A stretch of DNA of 64,000 nt from assembly GCA_021234535.1 (NCBI GenBank), contig CM037835.1, forward strand, positions 6,386,001-6,450,000, given 5' to 3'. Within the stretch, counting starts at the first letter, position 1, and each line of letters starts with the position of its first letter. The notes under the pieces were generated by a model. The model was given only the letters and a program-made list of their open reading frames with translations. It did not search any database and was not told the origin of the DNA. The stretch is from Stichopus chloronotus. Taxonomy: Eukaryota; Echinodermata; Holothuroidea; Aspidochirotida; Stichopodidae. Both the position numbers and the translations under genes were made by a program. Of this stretch, positions 1 to 12,700 are shown piece by piece.

Positions 1-44
1 TGCTGAGTCACTTCCCCCTTAAAAATAGTGCGTTCACAAGCTTT

Positions 45-600
45 CCACTGTACAACCTCTGATATCCCCCCATATGACCTTTGACTTTAAAAAAATGTCA
101 ACCATCTTTACTTGGAAGTGCACACCCTCCAAATTTGAAGCTCATGCAACATGTGATTACTGGGATACTGCAAACATTTGTTGTCTACATTCTACCTACT
201 GGTGACCTAAGATGACCATTGACCTGGTCCAAATACAATTCCAGCCGAGATTTTGATATGTCCTCCCCACACACCAACTCTAGTCTGTCTTGAACCTTCC
301 CTCCAAAACTGGAGCATTAACAAACTTGCACAAATTTTTCACATTATGGCCTCTGATGACCAAATATGACCTTTGACCTCAAAAGAAAAATCATCACAAT
401 GTTATTTAATCATAAGGGAGTTTGACGTTCATGCAAAACATACTTCCTCAGATACCGCAAACATACTTTGTCTTTATACTGGCTCCTGGTGACCTCATAT
501 GACCTTTGACCCACACCAAAAACAATCCCAGCCAACATATTTTTATGTTCTACCCACACACCAACTTTAACCAATCTCGCACCTTGCCTTAAAAAATGAC
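45..600 (+). repeat. Two tandem copies (about 290 bp) with DR1-like motifs
   Basis: Copies at about 45-345 and 340-600 share ordered blocks: CCTCTGAT (56 and 350), GCAAACAT (170 and 457), a CTCC/CTAC block followed by CACACACCAACT, and TGACCTTTGACC-type motifs at 75-87, 213-225, 367-379 and 500-512. A CA-rich tract and a TGCCTTTGGCAAGGAATCAA segment follow at 620-710. Related sequence recurs near 12.94, 13.87-14.1 and 20.44 kb. Confidence 0.8.
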
Positions 601-809
601 AGAGATAACAAGATTGCCATTACACACACACACCCACATTACCCCGCACGAACACCAAACCAAAATTACCACCGCACAGATTACTTGCCTGCCTTTGGCA
701 AGGAATCAAGTAGGGCCATATGGTGTCAGGTATCTCATAGCAAATTTACTACTGAAAGCATTAATTCATTGGTTAAGGGAAAAAAAGGCATTTGTTTTAA
801 AGAAAAAAA

Positions 810-1105
810 TATATACTTTTCAAAACATTTTTCAGCACAGAATGATAGACTATTCAAAATAAGATGATACAGTGGTTTTCTGCTCAAGAAATGTTTCTCA
901 CAGATAGAAATTCACTTATTTGTTGCACAAGAATAATTTGTTCACCCAAACTTTCAAAATTGCTTCATCTTACATAACTTATCTAGTGCATTTTGAAGAG
1001 ATAAACTTTTGCAGATGTTTATTGATGAGCCTGGATGGTTTAACAATGACTTCAGCTATTTTCTTTGGATGCCATGTTGGTGCATTGCAAATGTCCATTT
1101 CCTAA
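810..1105 (+). repeat. Dispersed repeat, copy 1
   Basis: Aligns in order and orientation with 5970-6262: CACAGAATGATAGA-TATTCAAAATA, then CAAGAAAT, AGAAATTC, TTTGTTGC, ATAATT-GTTCA, AACTTTCA, and a GAATGGTCTAATAATGAC / GGATGGTTTAACAATGAC block, ending near CCATGTTG. Divergence is visible in every block. Confidence 0.7.
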
Positions 1106-2274
1106 CTAGGGTTCTCATACAGCACTGAGGATGTACAGACAAAGCCATGTTTGTTATCAGATGACAGTTTTAACGTAGAGCACAACAGATAACGACAGAT
1201 CACACGGAAACATTTATTACAATTTTTCTCTTTATTTTGGTAACGTTTCTTCTAATTTTTGAGTAAACATTGACCTAAAGCCAGGTGATACCAAAGCGAA
1301 AATGAATTTTAAAATTATTTAGAGGTACAAAAGTCACCAAGGTGTCTACCACTTCTCACGTTTTATACAATTTTGGTAAATTTTTGAATACATTATTATA
1401 GCTAACAATCTACATACCACAAAAGACAGGGAGTTAAAGTGAATATACAAAAATTTTGTTATTCTTTTTAAATAGAATACAATGGATCTATTATATAAAA
1501 AAGATTCTTGGCGTGTTTTGATTGTTTCTACTCGCTGTTCCCCTCAGGGTATTGAATGAACAGCAAACAATATCCATGAAAAGACACAAAAATGAAAAAG
1601 TGAACTTGACAGTTAAGACAATGGCAAAGGGAAAACAATTCTCATAAAGTTAAGTAGGTTAATATTATTAAAGGAAAGATACATTTCTTTCTTTAGATTA
1701 ACTCATCACACAAAAACACAAAGTTACTTTTGCTTGGTCAAAGTGACATATTTCTTGATATTATAATAAACATGTTACAAGCTATCGTGCATACAAAAGC
1801 TGCTACTGAATACAATAAAAGAATGAACACTATTGCAATGAAAGAATATTTGTTTCATTTTTGGAAAAATTTGACCGAGATAAACATCTCCCTATTGGAG
1901 AAGATGGAGCGATGCTATCCACCCCTTTGCTGGTATTCCTTTGCTTTTCACCAGTTCTGTTGAATAGTGCCACATGGATGCACTACAAACCATCTGACAT
2001 TTAAATTGAATATCACTCTTTTCAACTTCTCGAACAGCAAAGTTACAGGTGATGTAAATTATAAGAACATTCTGAGTTGCTAACCATTCAGATGCAAAGT
2101 TTGCAACCAACAGTGAATAGTTCATCATACTTGATATTACCAATAGACCCCCCTGAATGTGGCATCCCAGCAATACTCAAGCGCCCCTCTGGGGGTAAGC
2201 TACTAAATTTAACATTTGGATTTTACGTCTCTGTCATTCTAGATCTATACGTGCTTAAAGTAGCCATTACACTG

Positions 2275-3695
2275 TTTATTTGTTTACCCTCAGGGAGGGC
2301 GCCCTCATTTATTGTTTGCGATGTCAATCCAGTGGGGTCTAACTAGGCTAATCTGATAATCATATTAGTACAACCATTGCAGGTGGGTAGTTAATGTACG
2401 CATTTTCATATACTTACTGTTCTACTGTGATTTTCGGTCTCTAAGGTCTCTAATTTAATCAAACCAACAGACAAGAGAGGTATATTTTGTAACAATCCAC
2501 CATCAAAACAATTTTCCACTGTACAAAAACTATCGTGTGAATTCCAATGAAAATAGCAACCCAGCCAGCTGTGGCAGTGAAAGATTGGTCTGATCTGGTC
2601 ACTGCAGCAGTAATGAACTAAGGCACTTGGGATTATAATTAATGAAAATGTTTACGTCTCAGCGTATGATTTAAACTTCACAAAACTACTGAATCATTTT
2701 TTGTGAAGGATTCTCCACAGCTGGTTTAAGGTTTCACAGCACATAAGAGAGAATTAGTTACATGAGGGAGGGGGAAAATGGAATGGATGAAGGAGTTACA
2801 TAAAGAGAAATGGGGTGGGTTCTGAAATTTACACTCCGGTGCACTAATGGCACGGTGTCAAAAACTAAAGTAAATTTTCGACAGTAAAGATGTTAATACA
2901 CCGAGTAGCAGAAACTTTTGTCTCAGAAGCTAACAGAGGTTTTCTGTTATAAGGCACAATAATTTTCATATACCTCACACTATCACAGTTAAACATTATG
3001 AAGCTCTCATGGAGATTAACACCTTTTCTTGCCCAAAGACTGTTTAAGTTTCAAATGAAGCTACAAAAAGTGTGTAAAACACCTTTAAAACACCTTCTCA
3101 GCACTCCTCCTTTTCCACTCCCAGGATGGGACTTTATCCTCTCACCCAAGTAGGGACTCTAGTTCAACAGCCACACCAGCATGATACAAACTTGACAATG
3201 ACCTAAGAGGTAAGCAACTGATTCTTTACAGCATATGATATTCATTATGAATCATTTGAAATAATCAATAGGAATTACTAGTATAATTACCATTCATAAA
3301 TATAGCTCACAAATACAATTTCACACTGGGACATTTCCCTCTTTAACACATTTCTCCATAGTTGACATACCAGATCAAACACTCACGCATCCAGACACTC
3401 ATTTAATCATTTTAGACAGAAACCACTAAACTTTCTCTAAAAAATTTGAGATTTTCGTCAATCACACAAGTCGGAATTTTCTGTTGTTGTTAGTACTAAA
3501 TGTCAACATATCTACATATATTTGGTGCCTGATTTACACAATATTAAAAACTATATTATTTGAACCCAGCGGTCCCTTGTGAATCCCATGCCAAAACAGC
3601 TCACAAGAAATATAAAGAAATATGTACATTAAGGACAAAATGGAAAAGAGATAAAAACCCATCAGGATCAATCGGATGGACCTCTCCTCTGAGTT
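2275..3695 (-). other. Probable 3' UTR of TJP1
   Basis: No coding signal lies downstream of the stop. On the minus strand, AATAAA hexamers lie at 2308-2313 and 2275-2280, and an ATTAAA variant at 3402-3407. Any of these could serve as the polyadenylation signal, so the end is not fixed. More AATAAA copies lie near 1206 and 1233. The boundary given is the furthest of the first two. Confidence 0.35.
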
Positions 3696-3793
3696 TTAAA
3701 AGTGTTCAACCATTACAGAGACTGTCTTCTGGCCTACGGCTGCTCCTCCGGCTCGGTCCGATATTGACATGTTCTTCCACTCGGCAGTTTCTC
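3696..3793 (-). CDS. TJP1: TJP1 exon 26: C-terminus and stop codon
   Basis: Encodes [20 protein letters not shown], then [11 protein letters not shown] and TAA at 3698-3696. The final VSV..HF matches the vertebrate ZO-1 ending VSVLIDHF. Acceptor TTTTTTTACCAG. The exon continues into the 3' UTR. Confidence 0.95.
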
Positions 3794-6700
3794 CTGGTAA
3801 AAAAAAGAATATGATAGGACAACCATATAATGACAATTAGTACAAAACTTTTGACTAGTGAAACTCTCTCTTACCATGAACTCCCCCCCCCCTTCCCCAC
3901 AAAAATAAGGTACCTGTCTAAAATGGTGTAGCTAGAATTCACTGAATTAACCTCAAACACTACAAAAGTAAAGAAAGATTGACAGAGAAATGCAGAATTA
4001 ACCCTTGGGTACATTGTCTAACAAAGAAATTTAAAAGACCATGCTGTTTTCCACGTTTGGTAGGATATTCATGAAGCAACTTCCCTTTAATACCCATTTA
4101 AGAAAACAAAAGAAAAGCATCTTGTTTTTGCAACAATTAAAGGGGTACCACTGCATTTGTGCATTGACAATACATTCACAGCTTTATGAGAAATGTGGTG
4201 GTAATTGATAAGCACAGAAATATGGAACTGAATGGCTCCACTGACATTTAGTTGCTATCCAAGAAATGTCTATCATGTCCCTATACACCAAACTGCTGAT
4301 AGTTGAACAAATTCTCTAAAAAGTAACCTATAACTTCCCAAAGAATCTATCATTTTTTTCTCTCACTTTTTATCAGTACAGTTGCTGCATTGGAAAGGCA
4401 GGGGGAACTGGGTAGGGGGACTCGGGGACAGGGATATTGGGGTTTTCATTTACCTTTTTTGTGATGATTAAGTTCATATAAGAAAAAGAGTTCACAACAT
4501 TCATGTTATTGTTTTATTCTTATCCCATCCCATAATTAACATCATTTGCTTTGCTATACATGGTGTAATAAAAGAAAGAGGGGAATCCTAATTGAGGACT
4601 GACCTGCTGGAGTGTCGCTTGACTTCAGGTTAAATGACCAGCCATCTGGGGTATTGGCTGCCGTATGTGGCAGGTTCAATTCCACCGGTTTTTGGAACTT
4701 CAAACCATGAGGTCCACACATCACAAGAGGACTGAGGAGGGTTTCACCTAAAAATGAATAAAACACATTAAAATGTTGGAGTCACGAAAAAAAAACATTG
4801 ATAAAAAACAAGAAAAGAAGGTAAAATAAAAAAGCAGACTGGACTCTTTTTGTGAACACCTGTGACATGGCTAAACAAAGACTGTCCTCCTCGGTGAAAG
4901 AGAATTGTTTTTGTTAACATCTTCTTTGTCAATGACCTCCTTGTGAGGTCTTACTTTTCAAAAGAGGTTGCAGCATACAGGGAAGACACCGTTCGACATC
5001 ACTCACTATAAAGGAAGTAGGTGTTAAACCAACCTTTGTCTGTGTCCAATGGAGGAAGGAGGTTGTTGTCACGGCAGACTTTGAAGTAAACCTCTTGGCG
5101 TACCCCCGGCGGAATGGCACCTGATGGAATCTTAATGCTGACACCGGTCTCTGGTGAAGAAAGGGTGCCTCCTATTGAGGAGAACGTACCCCTGGCGACA
5201 GCGACCACTTCCTGACCTTCATCAGAATTGAAGGCTTCCTCACTACATTGATGTGAAAGAAAAAGACAGTTTTGATGCTTCAAACATATCGATCACCTGT
5301 TCATTAAGAAAATTTTATTTGGAGGGAGAGGTACATTTACTAGCTACCATGCACATGTATATCCACACCAGGTTTGACAAAAATTGAACACCTTTGTTAG
5401 AGATGCACCAGATTTTAATGTTAAGATCCAGTTGGATGACCAGATTTGGCTGCATCTTAGTTGAAATCCAGCCGGATTTCATCCAGCCGGAACGGACTTT
5501 TGCAATGCTTTTGAAAATTAGAATTGTACCTAGTTGCCATGTTTCCAAATGCAACATCTTTATGGATGCACAGGACAAACTGGACTAGGTACATGACAAA
5601 CCCTGCTTCAATTAAAATATAAAACTAATTAGGTCACCATTAACTAATTTGACTAGCCAGTCCTACTGTGTGCTGACAATCATTATGTCACCAAAGGGTA
5701 GGATGTTGTGGAAACCTTGCAGTACATTTTGCAGCCCTTCCATTCAGTAGATGACACTACAAAACAGGTCAGGTCAGAACTGTCATTGCTAATTGACTGC
5801 GTAGGTTCGTTAACACAAGGAACCAAAACATAAAATAACTGTTACCATCCAGCAGGTTACAGTAGCACAACCAGTGCACAAAAAAGTTTTAACTTATTAT
5901 TACTTGTTATTATTCTAATATAATAACCAGAGAAACATTTAATGCTAAATATTGCATCTGTTTTACAGAAGATTTTAAACATTTTCAAAACCTGCATTTA
6001 CAAACACAGAATGATAGATTATTCAAAATATTGCTATATGCTAGCCTTCTTTCAAGAAATAGAAATTCGATTGTTTGTTGCGACAGGATAATTAGTTCAA
6101 TGAAACTTTCACAAATTCACTTGATACAACTTCTGTAACCCTTCTTTTTTGAGGAGATGAATTTATTGCTGAGGTATTACTGTTGAAGACTGAATGGTCT
6201 AATAATGACCAGTGGTATTTTCCTTGCATACCATGTTGAAACATTATAAATGAAATAGTTTTCGTTAATACAATATCAAACTGATTCTACCTCTCTTGAC
6301 TTAATAGATTCATAGCTGACATTGATGCTTATGCCAGCAGTTTACATTCTAAGCAGCACTTTTGTTCCCTACCTCACAGGCACAGCTTGGAATCGGTTGC
6401 GAGAGGAATCCCAACCCTTGGGGCCATAGATTCCGGTCCTTTCCTGGTACTGTCGCCCCGGAGACTGAGACCTCTTGTTCCTTGATTCCCTGTATGCTCT
6501 GTATGATTCTTGGTCGGGCTTATAGGGATTCCTGCCAGGTCGGGTCTCAGTCGGGTCATTATCACCCAGGAAGAACCTCTCCCGGGCGCTCTTGATGTCA
6601 TTCTTGGGCTTTGAGGGTTTTGGAGCGGGCTTTGGTTTTTCACTGTAAGGGGATGATCTCCCTGTGTCCTGGGGAGGGAGAGCAGCATACTGGACATTCT

Positions 6701-9700
6701 GCAGCTGTTGTTTGTACTCATCTTCCTCCCCACCATCTCCATTCTGGAGGTCAATCTTGTATACCTCTGGCGTGACCACAGTAGAGGTTACGCTGACCAC
6801 TTTCCTTTCCACAGGTTGGGTCGAGGGTTTGGGTGGTGGGGCATAGGTCGGATGACTGGGAGCTTTGTTGACCTTGGAGTAAACTGGTTCTGGTGGTGGG
6901 GGTTCGTACTCTTCTTCTGGAGGCGGTGGAGGTGGTATGTAAGATGGTGGGGTGTCATCATCAAATCCATCTGGCAATCCCCATACTGGAGCAGCATCCA
7001 CAGAAGTGTCTGCAAAGTCAATGAGAGGACAAAAGCACATTGACAAGCTACCAAGCACTGACAGAAAGATCAGCAAATAAAACTTCAAGCAAGTATCACA
7101 ATATTAGATTAACAAAGTACTGTCGATGAAATTTCTCACCAGGGCTGGAAAAAGTCAGGAAGCCGGGAGGCTCCTTCCATGGAAATTTTGCCTCTCGAGG
7201 GAAATTTGTGCAAAAGTGAACAAAATACAATTGTAAAAAAAAAGAAAAAAAAACGAAACCATTTCTTCCACCCTATGAAAATCCTGCAAAGGACCATGTA
7301 CCCCACAAGGGCGATTATGGCGGGCCCCTTACCCCGTGCTGGCATGGCAATTGCTTTGAGATCGAATGCCTCTACAGTGCCAAGTTAGGTTTGCCGCGAA
7401 ATTCCACAAGATTGCAAATAGCCTCCCAGGAAATTTACACTTTCCCAGCTGTGTTTCTCATTGTGGCAAGCTGAACAATCTCCTGGCACAGAAATTACAA
7501 CCACTGCTCACAATATGGCAGGGTGTTAATTTTTTAAGTTGTTAATGACTGTTTTAATGGTGACAAGCATTGTCAGGTTGACAAGTGTTATGACATTGGA
7601 GAATTAGTGTGGTGGATATGAAAGATGATTGAAGACTTTATTATTCACCAGGAGGTTCTTCTTGGACTGGTTCTTCTTCTGCTCCAAATGTTGTCTCCTT
7701 GTGATTCGATTGAGTAGATGCATAAGGGTCTGGTTGTTGGTATATATCTGGCTCTCCATATGGATCAGGTTGTTGATATGTTTCCTCCTGCTGGTAAGGA
7801 TCTGGTTGCTCATAAGGATCAGGTTGCTGGTAAGGATCAGGTTGCTCATAAGGGTCAGGTTGCTGGTAAGGATCAGGTTGTGCATATTGGTCAGATTGTT
7901 CATAAGGGTCAGGTTGCTGGTAGGGATCAGGTTGTTGGTAGGGATCAGGCTGCTGGTAGGGGTCAGGTTGTTGGTAGGGGTCAGGTTGTTGGTAGCTACC
8001 TTCTTGGTCTTGGTGAGGATCTGTTTCTCCATAGGGTTCCTGTCCATATGGGTCATCAAGCAGGTAGGGATCCGGTTGTTGGTAGTCTTGTGTTGGGGGT
8101 GCAGATTCCACTTCATCTGTTCTCTGTGCTTCTACCGTCTCCTCCTCGTACTGGGGCTGAGGCGGTTCCTCACGATGCAGATCTTTTCTTGGTTCTGGCT
8201 GTGGCTGGTAGCTGTTCTGTGGAGTTGACTGGATCACAGGAGCTGCCATCGGAGGAGCCAAAGGACTGCCGTCGTTCCCACCGGAGAGTGAATCCCTGGC
8301 CAGTTTCTGTGCAAGTCTTCTCTCTTCCTCCTTTTTCCTTATTTGCTCTTTGCGAGAAGGTCTGGCCTGTTGGGTCCAGGCTGTGTCGCTTCTGTCAGCA
8401 ATGACCACTCTCCAATCTGCATTTTTGATCTTTGTGAAAATGAGATAAACACATGCTAATTATAGAACGCTGACAACATGATCCTACAAAACACGGCTGA
8501 TGCCAATCAACAATTGTATCTAGTAATTTACATTTTTACAATTATAGGTAAATGTAAGCAGCTAAGACATTTCAAAAAGTCCAGGAATGCTCATCCAATC
8601 CTCTCTTTTCTCTTTGTTACAAACATATATACACCAGAATTCTTTGCTTTCAGTCTGAGAGTGTTGTCTCTTGCTCAACAGCTAATATAGAGAGAAAAAA
8701 AGACACCCAATGCTTAGAATACACACTGTTCAGGACATCTGACTGTTCAAAACTTTGAGGATAAAAGAGATGATTAATTTCAAAAACTATGGGAACACCC
8801 TCAAAAACTCACTCTCGTGTGAAACTCTCACCTCATCAGTTTCATCTTCTTCATCACTTGGTGGTCCCACCTCTGACCGCCTGTCTCTGGAGCGGGATCT
8901 AGATCTCTCTCTCGCCCATCCCATGGTGTCTCTCTTGCCTCTTTTCTTCTGTCTTGGTCTGCTTCTGCCTCTTGATTGGTCTGTCTCCTCATCAGACTCG
9001 TACCTGCTCTTTGGAGGCTCAGAGATTGCTGCTTGTGGTAGTTCCTCCTGGAAGGAGAAGGTACAAAGAAACGATCACCACCTTCAGCAAACATGTGGAA
9101 ACTGCCTCATTAAGTTCAATAAATTTTTCAAGTGGCTGTTCAGGCCTTTCGGCCAAATTTGACACTTTTTCCCATAACCAGCAGAGCTTCGTTCAAATTA
9201 TATCAACCCTCAATCAGGCAAAGATGATCTACCCTGCTTACCCTTTTTGGTTCTGGTGCATTGAAATCAAACCCACTGGTGTCGATGGGTGAGCTGGGGG
9301 TGTTGTCAAAGTCTGACTCTGGCTGGGACTCGTTGCCAGATGCGTATGAAGAAGCTGCGTCTGTGTCGTACCCCTCTGGTAGAGCCAACTCACCAATGAC
9401 TGGAAGCTCTGCATCATCGTCCTCTTCTTCATCTTCAAACTATGCAATTGAGAGAGGAGACATCAGTCGATAGGGTACCGCTAAAGACATAGCAGAGCAT
9501 TTTGAGATAATTTTTTCAAGACAATGTTCCTCAAAGACTATGTAACGATATCTGTGGATTCACAATAATTTGAAGTAATATCCTTGGATAGTATTTTGGG
9601 ATTATCTTTACACACTGCTCTTGAATGTAACCATAGTCAGTCACTACTTCAGAGAACTTAAAGCTTGGTAGATTGTGAGTGTATGTGACAGGTAAGTGAA

Positions 9701-12700
9701 GAGCAAAGGAAATTTCCTATGATACTCTCCTAGATCAGAGACTTAAAAAAGAATGAAACCCTGAGAATATCTTTACAAAAGATGGAGCAGAAGTGTTTGA
9801 CAAACATCTTTCCAACTTTTGTTCAAAAATGTTGTTTCTTTCTCAAATTGTACACTTTTGAAATTTTGAGAAGGGTGCTGACATTTTTGCCTCAGTTGAA
9901 TGTAAACAGACTTGAGTGAAGTCAAAATATGATGCCACATAACCCCTGATAGCAGGAATTTCATATGTTTCTTTGTTTTCTTACCTATAATTTTCATAAA
10001 TGCACATACACTTGTACACATTTTGAGTATAATTACTGAGGTGTAATATGCAACGATCATATTATTAATACTTTGATTGGAATCTACAGGTATGCATACC
10101 TATTAAAACTACTTGGAAATTAAATACACAGCAAAAACTAAAGCTTTTCAATTACCAGGTAACGTTATGACATCACAACCTTAAAATGGTAGAATGAACA
10201 TTCAGATTGCAATATCTTGAAAAGGAAACAACACAAGTTGATGAAATTTAGTGATGGAGTTCACAACACGGTGATCTCTCATTTATTAGTGATATTTCAC
10301 TGTCAAAATTTCTCCTTGTCATTTGCATATCATTACGAGATTGATTACAGCCCCTCACCCATGACAACGGAGTGAGAGAGTCTCCACTAATCTTGTTCCA
10401 GAAAACAAAGAAACGGAATTTCCACTGGAACTGTGGTTTTCAAATCACTCCCAGGGTAAAGTGATTGACAAATGAAAGTGTGCTGTATGCTGAAGGACAA
10501 ATTTTCGACCTTGATCTGAAAATTTTCAAGGTGGCATTTTGCCAGAGACACAACAGAAACAGGTCAGTCAGAGCTTTGTGTTAACGTGTGCTAAACAAAT
10601 ACAGGAAAGCTATTCTTGGTGGAATTTAATTCACAAGATTCAAAGGACATCTTACATGGCAAAATTGATCATGCTCTGGCCCTCCTCCTACACCCAAGCT
10701 TTCACCTTCCTGTCATGTGCTACTCACCTTACTCTCAGACACCCAGATCTGTCGGTCCTGCTGAAGACGTATGGCATCCTGGACGAAGTTAAACCAATTA
10801 TCTTTCCTGTGGTCTTTGTAATTTTGTAGTGGAATCAAAGCTGAAAGAGGGAATAAACAGTCAACAGGAAATTAAAGGAAGAGTTTTTTTGTTTTTTTTT
10901 AATTTGGCTGGTGACTGATGGTAACTTAGTGTGAGATTCGGTACCAGTAATGAATAAACACAGCTTACAACATGGGTTTAGAATAGCTCTCATTATGTAC
11001 ACCTTTTAACTGTCACCCCACACCACCCCCCTAAAATGAGACATTGCCAATCACAATTAACTGCAGCATGTTCTTTTACTCAAGGTCTTACTTTTAAAAC
11101 AGCTGTGAAGTATATCTCACCTTTTATACAGTCAGGACCACCCACTTAATTCACAACAATTGTCAAGAACACTTCAAAATTGACACTACACATAACTTAC
11201 GTGTTAGTATCTATGATAAAACAACTGCAGCAAATTGCAAATCACAATTGCCACAGTTTCAAAATTAACCATGCAAATCTTAAAGGAGATTTAAAGTAAA
11301 GCAAGATGAATCATACATTGTTTGTACCAAAAATTGTTGACGACAAAAGAGGTCTCTGTGTCTCTCCCACCACCTGTGAATAGCAAGGACCCTTTCAACA
11401 ACAATAGCTTACCAGTAAATGTTGAGGAAATATTAAAGATACAAAACGAAACATTTGTACTTATCAAGTCAAACCAAACTTAACCAAAGACAAAAATTTA
11501 TTAGTACCTGTGAAAATGTGTGCGAACGTAGTCTTGAGTTTCTTGGCAGTCTGGTAGAGTTTGCGCGAGCCTTTGTTTTCTTCCGGTGGCAGATATTGGC
11601 CTCTGATGCCTTTGACAGTCGATCTATTGTCAGCATTGAGGAAGATGACAATGGGGTACAGCTGGTGGTAGTTGAGTTGTTCAACCGCATTTGGTGTGAT
11701 ATCTAAGACACAATGCTTTTGCTGGAATGGAAGAAAGTACAATACAGAGAGATCAGGAGTGGATAGATGACAGAGCTAAGTCACACATAGTAATGAAAAC
11801 TACTAATCACTGCACATAGATTTCTCTGGTTTAAAGTAAATGAATAAGGATCTGTATTTGAGTTGCAGCCATGTGTAACATCTGACACTTATTGGGACAC
11901 ACAGGAGTGATGCTACTTCTTGATCGAGAAAACCTGCAGATTTGGTTTGGTGCTAACAGTTCTAAAAAACATGGCAAAAATTCCAACATCCATGAGTAAA
12001 CTATATGCTAAACTGATCCAATTATTTCACAGGTCCTTATTGTATACACAGAGCTCCTGGATAATTATGTGGAAGTTATGTATCTCCTCCACAGAGGTAA
12101 GCAATCATGGTCTCTCTCCCTCTCCAATTGTCCTGCTTCCAGTTTTTTCTCATGACTCTGGATCTGCCTGAGCATCCAGAGTAACCTGTCGTCAGGACCA
12201 TGCAAGTATTCCTACTTCGATGAGAGCGCAAGCAAACCTTTATGACATTTGAACATTCCTACCTGGTCCATGATATCTCTTATTGCTGACAGCTTCACGT
12301 TACCCTGAGTCGTCAGTCTCATCTGCTCACCGGGGTTACTTTCGATTCCGTGTTGAGTGACTACAGATACAAAAGGAAATCAAGGCCGTAATGCCATTTC
12401 GCATTGTGCAAGGATGCTGTTGCTCACTGCTAATATAACTAAATCTATGGACACACTGACTCAATTGACTACATATAGAAACAACTATGGAAAAGTGCAA
12501 AAACCAAACTTGAAACTGCATTCACTAGCATCTTTTAACATTCAGTAGGAATTTTACAGTAAAACCCAATGTTGTTTCAGTTGGAAGTGATCTACAAACT
12601 ATAATTCCAACATTCTTAGAGTCCTCTACCACCATCATAAAAACTAGGGTCCTCAACTGCCATCAGAGAAACTAAAGTCTGCCCGTAATTCTTTTCAGAG

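Noticed and set aside
5315..5588. Overlapping open frames on both strands near 5.3-5.6 kb with CCAGCCGG repeats
   Set aside because: Intronic, between exons 23 and 24, which join directly in frame; not an exon.
7629..8404. Plus-strand open frames of 199 and 228 codons (7629-8228, 7718-8404)
   Set aside because: They are the antisense of the 18-bp repeat exon; a repeat of a multiple of three bases keeps all frames open. The minus-strand frame fits the gene by phase and splice sites.
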